From Saururus chinensis (Eukaryota; Streptophyta; Magnoliopsida; Piperales; Saururaceae), in NCBI GenBank assembly GCA_035235625.1, contig CP141143.1, positions 4,632,501-4,696,500 on the forward strand: a stretch of 64,000 nt of DNA. Direction: 5' to 3'. The notes below the pieces were generated by a model. The model was not told the DNA's origin and did not search any database. It was given only the letters and a program-made list of their open reading frames with translations. Numbering within the stretch: the stretch's first letter is position 1; every line of letters starts with the position of its first letter. The translations under genes and the position numbers were made by a program. Shown piece by piece: positions 57,346 to 64,000 of the stretch.

Positions 57346-59692
57346 GCAAGCTGCTGCCATCCTTTAGTCTGTTTGTGTCTTCTGTTCCACCCGTGCCGTT
57401 AGCATACATCTCTGTGAGTCAATTAATGATCGGATAATGCCTTGTGTAAAATGCTTGGATTCTAAATGAGCTTAGTGTGATAGTTATTTGTTTTTTGTTT
57501 TTGTTTTGGAAGTGGTTATTATGTAATAAAATATGTTTTGAGTGCTTAGTCGGTTGCTTAAAAAATGATAAAATTTTATAGTGCAAACGAGTCTCTTCAT
57601 CTCAATACATTTACAATCTGCAACAGGTAATTACTCTGCGAAATGTGTAGCTCAGATGCAGGTTATCAGTCAGACTTTTCATTTTTTAGCTATAAATGGC
57701 GTTGTATGTTACAAGGGTTTATACGATCTGTAAAACCTATAGGATTAAAAAAAGGTGATGACAGGGTACAGGAATTCTTAAACTTTTGAGCAAGGATGAA
57801 GGCACTTAAGAGCAATTATAGCCCTTCCGGTAGAGAATGAAAATGGGTTATGGTCGGGTTTCAGGTTCGGGATAGATGATATGAAGCTTGAATTTGGAGA
57901 GAAATAAGAGGAAGACTGGTGAACTCAACCCGGACGCTGAAAATTATTCGGGACTCGAACTTGTCCAGGGAAGGAGAAATTTTTCAGTGTGCTCCTGGGG
58001 AAGCAGACAGCATATTAGACTTTTGTAGAAGCCGGAGTTGCCCACGAGCACCACCTTGAACATGCAGTCGACATCGTCGTTCGCGTGTTATCTCGATCGC
58101 CCTCAACGTACTCCACGACACCCCCAAAGGTCCAAACTTTTGCTTAAATCGCAGCGAAGAATCGAGATTCATTTCCATTTGTTTGTTTCTGAAAATTTTT
58201 ATTAATAACAGCACGGTATTCGGTTGTATTCACATATACCAACTACACTTGATTTGGAAGCACTCAAATTGAAAACAGACTCAGAACACCAAAAGTGTAA
58301 ATGTGGGGCAACTGAAGTGACTGCATAAAAACCCAGAAAGCAAAGACAACTGGAGAGCGTTAGGGTTCAAGAATGAATGCCAAGAAAAAATGAACCGAAA
58401 AGCTTCAGGATCGACAATTTTTCACGCATGATCGTCACAGAAAAATAAAACTTTTCATGTAAGGTAATACAGAAATGAGAAATCGAAAACATACACCTCT
58501 ACAAAACACTGCAAAATATAAAGAAATGAGCGAGCGCCGGATAGACTTCCCGGAGCATAAAAATACCCAAAAAGGTTTGAAAAACTCGACTCTGGACGCG
58601 GCGGCGGCTCAGGCTCACCCTATTTCCGACACTTATGACGCCGCCTAAACTACACAACCACGGCTGCAACCGGTTGCCCAGGACAAGGCCCTCCTAATTT
58701 GCCACGCCGTGAGAAGCGCAGAGAAGGTGGCTGCCACACGCAGCAATGTAAGGCAAACGAAAAGAGTGTTCATCACTGCCCCATTATGTTCAATAAAGAG
58801 AAGTAAAAAGAAGAGGAAGAAGAAGAAGCAGCAGCAGCAGCGGCCGAAGCCGGTGGGTAATGTAGCCCATTTTTGCGGCGAGAACGAGAATCATCGGCTG
58901 AGCACAGCAATGGAGTGCGAGCAGACAACCCACCGCCATTCCTCGTCTAGGTGCATCAGCCTCAATCACGCAGTTCCCTACCGATTCAGGCATCAGGACC
59001 CCCCCTTTATAGGAAAGCGCTACCGATCACATTTGTGGGCTTTACAAGTTTCTCACGGTGATGGGCCAAGAAGGACGCTTTCTCTTTATAGGGCCCATCG
59101 TACTTCACTTCTCAGTTCACAAGCAAGAACAACTATCGGCGGAGGCCAATATGTGGGCGGGCCCGGCCCTCATCTCCAAAAGGAGACCCGGCACGGCATT
59201 AAGGCCCTACATGCCTACCCTTAGGCCTACCAAAAAATATAAAAAAATACCCATAAGACCCCACGGCCCAATGGGTTAGAGCCGATCGATCGGTTAGCCG
59301 GCCTCGACCAGACTCGATTGCAGCCCGGCCCTTGACTGGGCCAGGCCTATAAAGTCCCATGGCTTTAAACTTTGGGCCCAACATGGCCCCAATCCCTGTC
59401 GTAAAAGGCCCGCACCTCTATGAAGTATGAACAACAAATACCTTCGGCCAGAGCACGGGCTAGTGTTTGTCTAATGCGTTTTTCTCTTACCTTTTTTTTG
59501 CAAAAATTGTTTAAAGCGCTAATTCATTACAAGGCTGGGTGCACTGAGGAGGAATTACTAACCAAAAAATAGAAGGAATTATCCTAATGTCCACTAGTGT
59601 CCAACTTGGCTTACCAGATAATGATCTTTACTAATTCATTACCAAGCTGGCAGTGCAATGGCACAAGGTGAAAGTAAGCAATTCAATTCCTT
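57346..59692. other. Intergenic between lipocalin and phosphatase-like gene; possible minus-strand transcription unit
   Basis: 57346-57560 is probably lipocalin 3' UTR. From 59040 to 59420 there are several TGGGCC/GGCCCA site-II-like motifs, and on the minus strand a TATA box (ctataaagg, near 59006-59014) precedes a transcribed-looking GC-rich region with a poly-Leu open frame (58790-58993). I recognise no protein or RNA family there; the leucine run comes from a gaa/gca microsatellite at about 58806-58845. A short MULE-terminus-like phrase (ggagaaatttttcagtgtgc) is at 57973-57992. Confidence 0.35.
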
Positions 59693-62600
59693 TCACATGG
59701 CTGCTCTTCCCCACTCCTTAAGCTTGTCTTTGAACACCACCTTACCTGATAAATTAATGAAGTAGGATACCTACCAACAGATGAAAACGAATTAGGCCTG
59801 CTTATGTTTGACTAGTGTGCCAGATAATGTACATAATTGCTTAACTTACAAATTCCAGAGGGCTAATATGGTGTAGAAGAAACCCGTCTTCCATTCCTCT
59901 GAAAAACAATTTCCAACTCACCAGGTTTGTCTCACAGGAAAAAAATCTTTAAAAAATATATGTACTTACTCGTTCAAACTATAACTTCCACCTATTGAAG
60001 TTCTCTTGTTTTCAACTGCTGGATGAGGATTTCCAATGTATGCTATACCACCATTTTGAATATAATGGCCAGAACATCCATGACTGCTCAAATATGCATT
60101 CTGATTGTGAAATATGAAACAGAAAAAAGATTAACAAAATGTTTGAAACTTGGGAGTCCAACTTTGTGCTACTTGTAGATTTATTGTGAAGCCAACCACT
60201 CTTACCACCCCATACTTCAGGAAAATATGGTGCATTGAGTGAAAAGCTCTCTTCATTCCTACTCCTCCCTTTAGCTCTTCGCAAACAACAAAAGGGTGGA
60301 AGCCAGCAACAATACGCCTGATTTAATGTACACGAAATTAGGACAAGATTCTCTCAACAGGTTATGCGCAATCATTACAAAAGATAAGAAAAGCTACAGA
60401 AGAAAAATGAGCATGATCCACTTTGTTTGAAATTAAAAAAATAAACTACACAAGTAAGATTGCAATTTTGCCGGCATCAGCGTGATCCAATCATCCATGA
60501 CTTCTTGGGTAAAGACATAGGATATTCTACTTCTAGTTCATCCGAGTTCTACCTCAGTCTCTGGGAGGCAAATTAGTCAGAATATAATAAATCTAGCAAG
60601 TTCTGAGTAGAACAGTGCCCCTAAGCTTATAAGCACCACTGACAGTCACCGCACCTGTAATGATGCCTCCCAAGACTCAAACTGCACACTTAAAATGCCA
60701 TAAATCAGAAATCTGTTATGAGAACTAACGGCTGTTGTTTGCAGATATCACCATCCTGTAAATCAACAGGACGAATCATTAAGAAGCATACACTATTATC
60801 AAACACGTGGTCCATAACAAATCCAACAGACAGCACATTTTCCTAAATTTATGTGCCCAGAAACTTCCGTACATTTCTGTATATCTCTCCTATATTTAAA
60901 TGTGATCAATACGCGACAATTATGGAAAATGAATAGTATCGTTCTGTTGAAACTAACGCAAGGTGTGTTAATTGATGAAAAAAACCACACAGTAAAAGAT
61001 GATACGCCACTATCGTAACAAAACCAAAAGACATATAAGATTTATTTGTCAACATACCATCTACTATTACTCACTTCTAATATCCTTGTCAACCAATTTA
61101 ACTGGTCCTTTCCTTTGTCAGTTAAATGATCCATGGAGGCCTGAGAGATTTTACACAATAATCATGGAAACAAATTTAAGAACACTCCAAATATTCGCAA
61201 CTGAATATAAGCAACAGGTGTAATTGTTTGCTCGTAAATATTCAAGGATGGGATCATAATAGGCATTGAGAAAGAAACTGGAAAAAGACAGCCAGCAGGC
61301 ACGTCTCTGACAAAGCCAAATTAAATTTAAGGAACAAATGGATTTGCATATAATTGACAATTGAAGGACAAAGTTACAAATTTGAATTTAAAGAATGAAC
61401 AATGCAATTACTAGAAATGCCTTTTGGCCAACAAACTACAAATTCAACTTCCAAAGTTATTTTGCTATTTGCTACTGGTCTCCACTTCAACTGTCCCCAT
61501 TATCACCTCAAAGCTCTCATAACAAGAAATTGCACTGATGTATTTTGCCATCAAAGATGCATTTCATTGGCTGATATGTTCTTATCATAAAGCGAATGCC
61601 ATTAAAATCGGATGTCCTATTATTTTTGTTCTCCAGTGAGGTTGGGGAGTCAGATACCATAAATGGATACTAGACATTGGACACTACTAAATAGGATACT
61701 GATTCAGAATTCCTGTGTCATAATCACAATGCAGGAGAATGAAGATACTTTTAAAAAATACCCTTTAATAGCAGAAAGGAGTCAAAGATGTATGGAAGGT
61801 ATTGTCTCAAGCATCAACATTTCTTAAAAGCATATAATCACAAAATTTCTCAAATATCCATGAGGCCCTGATAAGCGCTTCCTCCTACAAACACCTCGAC
61901 AATCTTTCTCTATGCTATGTTCCATGTAGTTTATTTACTCAGTCTTTATTAACATAGCAGTCAGGTTATCATTCAATGTCAATGCAATAATTACAATTTC
62001 ACTTCTAAGACTCTTTGCTGGTTTCTGTGATAGTTTTCATTTAGCTACATTTTTTATATTACGAAGACTACCACATTAAAACATATTAAACTCCATTTGT
62101 TTGTTTTTTTAAGAATTATCTGAGGAAATTCATGTCTTTATAGAAACAAAAACATAATTTTGACTGCATCAATCATGGAATAAAAACTCAAAATGCAACA
62201 GTATAAGATCCTCCATCCTAGAGTTGCATAAAACATTTCAGATTCTGTCCCCTATAAATATAGATAGGCTCTCTTAAAGAGGTCAACTTTCGTTTCCAAA
62301 TTCCTTTTTTCCATAACGTGTATGCAGACTAGTGCCCAGACAGGAACCCGAGGCTCCCATTTCTCTTGCTTATTTGGGAATTAATATTAAACAATTGAAA
62401 TATACACATAAAATGCCAAAATAAATGAAAATAAAAAGGTTTAATTACAAATTACTGAGAAGAAAAATGGCTCATACATGTAAAGGTCCCGTGTCCAGAC
62501 CAATAATCTCTAAAGTCTGTTCATGCGCCATAGAGATCTGCTTTAGGAAGCGCCCTGTTGCATGGCCTTGAGAGGCTATAGTAGTGTACCTAAACACTTG

Positions 62601-63436
62601 TCGTTATGCGAACTTAAGATTCAAAAATGTGAAGAGCAAGTTGGAAAATCCCCAAGAAAAAGCGCATGCGATATATATCAAATTATGCAATTTTTCTCGG
62701 AAGGATGAAGTACCAGGGAACCTTCAGTGATGAGAAGTGCAGAGTTCCCTGAAAAGAAACATATTTTGTGCGGGTGTCATTAAATGGAGGATATATGTTC
62801 TCTGTTGAGTTCAAAAGGCAGTAACACTTCAATACGCAAGAGGTTAAACAAGGGATCCATCTAGTAAAAGACCTAAGAGTTTGCACTTGAAGAATTAATT
62901 GACGCATTCTATTTTGAGAATAAAATCTTACATTATGGAGAAGCGGATCATCATCCCCCAGTTCACTAATGTTTAAAATGAACTCAATTTTGTGGATCTT
63001 TGCTACCTTCTCCATCTAAGCCATGGAAGAATATAAAAAACAAATGTCAGTAATATAACACCGATAAAATAGACAAGACACATCAATAACAAAAACAAGT
63101 AGCTGAATGCAAACCAAGACTAAGACCTTTAACGCAATCAAATGATCCCCGCGATTAGAAACATGAAACAGAGCAAATTGCGTCAATTGAAATGGAAAAT
63201 ATGAAAATAGATGAATGAAACAAAAAAACCTTCTGGAGGAGATGATCCTGTCGTTGTGCTGATCTCTGGCCTCCGGCGACACTGAGGAAGCAGAGCTCCG
63301 CAACTCTATCGGGGATTCCATTAGAATTCCGAAAGCAGTTTCCGACATAGAAAGCTAGATAAAGAGCAATGCAGAGAGATGCCTGGGTAAACAGAGTGCT
63401 TCCCCAGGAAGGGGTGCGACGATGTTCAGGACCCAT
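59693..63436 (-). CDS. Purple-acid-phosphatase-like metallophosphoesterase with degenerate active site
   Basis: Nine exons on the minus strand: 63230-63436, 62932-63015, 62714-62748, 62478-62589, 61058-61140, 60206-60317, 59970-60100, 59850-59898 and 59693-59770. All are GT-AG with matching phases; total 296 aa. The N-terminus has a membrane anchor (about 17-32, TQASLCIALYLAFYVG). Alignment to tartrate-resistant acid phosphatase motifs: GDWG is replaced by AGGQ in FLSVAGGQRS; the GDN region is LGDDD; GNHD is replaced in VPWYTTIASQGHATG; the VGHH region is VAGFHPF; GHDH is replaced by SSHGCSGH in AYLSSHGCSGHYIQNGG. The fold signatures remain (HHIFLKYGV, GGIAYIGNP) while most metal ligands do not, so it may be a pseudoenzyme. 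It may match the plant group of Arabidopsis At1g25230; this is from memory. The junction between exons 4 and 5 (GLDTGPLH to ASMDHLTDKG) could hide another small exon. Confidence 0.82.
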
Positions 63437-64000
63437 AAATCAGAATTCAGACACCTCAAAAATGAGTGAGTGCAGGCATTGAGATCAGAGTCCTGTAATC
63501 CAGATGGAGGCGATCCGGGCATCAGGGCTACAGCCTGGTCAAGTCGCATTCGACGAGAAAGCTGACAAACAAAATGTGGGACATTGGAGATAGACAGACG
63601 AAACCTGCAACCGATAATTCTTGCAGAATGATTGTGGAGCGCAATGCGATGTGATGGAGATATGATATTATTACGGAATCACTAGCAAATAGATAGGATC
63701 CACATCGGTAAAAACCAAAAACATGGGATCATGCGTTGAGTACTTACGGTTACCATTTCTTATGTCGTGGCCTTATGTCGAGTCTCGGATCGGGTTAAGC
63801 TTAGCCTGACCAGATTTCTTTGGGAAGTCCCTTGCACCAGTAATAAGATAAGTGAGGGAAACTTGGAAACCAATTCTCAGATCCCCTTTTCCATTGTTAC
63901 GGGGTAGTTGAGTGGATTATCTTGGGGTGTATATATAAATAAAAAAATATTATATACAAAGTGGGCATGTATTATGGGAATTATCTTTAATATTACTTAA
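63437..64000. other. Upstream region of the phosphatase-like gene
   Basis: This should contain the 5' leader and promoter of the minus-strand gene. Open frames at 63355-63549 are out-of-frame shadows. I see no gene in the last 350 bp; a TATA-like atatatataaat stretch lies at about 63930. Confidence 0.4.

Noticed and set aside
57973-57992. A third Mutator-type terminus (ggagaaatttttcagtgtgc)
   Set aside because: Only about 20 bases resemble the ends at 37418 and 56406; the following 130 bases do not align and no partner was found.
58790-58993. A 67-residue Leu-rich membrane peptide gene
   Set aside because: The leucine run is encoded by a gaa/gca microsatellite and no family is recognised; kept only as part of a possible transcript.
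63560-63600. A snRNA-type upstream element (gtcccacatt on the minus strand)
   Set aside because: No TATA box at the required spacing and no snRNA-like sequence follows.

Overview
The window is plant nuclear DNA from a flowering plant, probably a eudicot or magnoliid; the sequence alone does not fix the species. The evidence is intron-rich genes with GT-AG introns, plant-only families (type-B response regulator, DUF1068/ELMO, temperature-induced lipocalin, FAR1-related), plant Ty1/copia and Ty3/gypsy elements with initiator-Met-tRNA primer sites, and AT-rich intergenic DNA with MITEs. There is no bacterial operon, tRNA, rRNA or CRISPR array. Exons were set by hand from splice sites, reading phase and family conservation.

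Layout. 1-2749 (+): the 3' half of a TIGR04168-type calcineurin-like phosphoesterase gene. 3879-4043: a 165-bp solo LTR with a perfect 5-bp target duplication. 5057-11457: a complete-looking but broken Ty1/copia element with 709-bp LTRs. 16541-20843 (+): a five-exon type-B cytokinin response regulator of 660 aa. 21.6-29.5 kb: MITEs and gypsy LTR debris. 30048-32735 (-): a three-exon DUF1068/ELMO (NKS1-like) gene with a 24-nt microexon. 33-37.3 kb: LTR debris and a hAT-like MITE. 56611-57345 (+): a temperature-induced lipocalin. 59693-63436 (-): a nine-exon purple-acid-phosphatase-like gene of 296 aa with most metal ligands replaced.

The most unusual part is 37418-56406. Two inverted repeats of about 150 bp, roughly 78% alike, bound what looks like an old Mutator-like element of about 5.4 kb. 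It holds a FAR1-type transposase relative that has lost its catalytic core, plus host gene fragments on the opposite strand: a KAS III (FabH) exon piece and the N-terminal leucine-rich part of a receptor-like protein. This is Pack-MULE architecture. A Reina-like chromovirus (41684-55274, target duplication cacat) later landed inside the KAS III piece. A 3.6-kb gypsy solo LTR (44380-52650, duplication tctat) then landed in the chromovirus reverse transcriptase. A 4.7-kb solo LTR of a related family, in the opposite orientation (45905-50593, duplication tgact), then landed in that one. All three duplications are perfect, so the order of events can be read directly.

The host genes look independent and do not form a pathway. 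The right end of the Mutator-like element lies 204 bp upstream of the lipocalin start codon, where it could affect expression of that gene.
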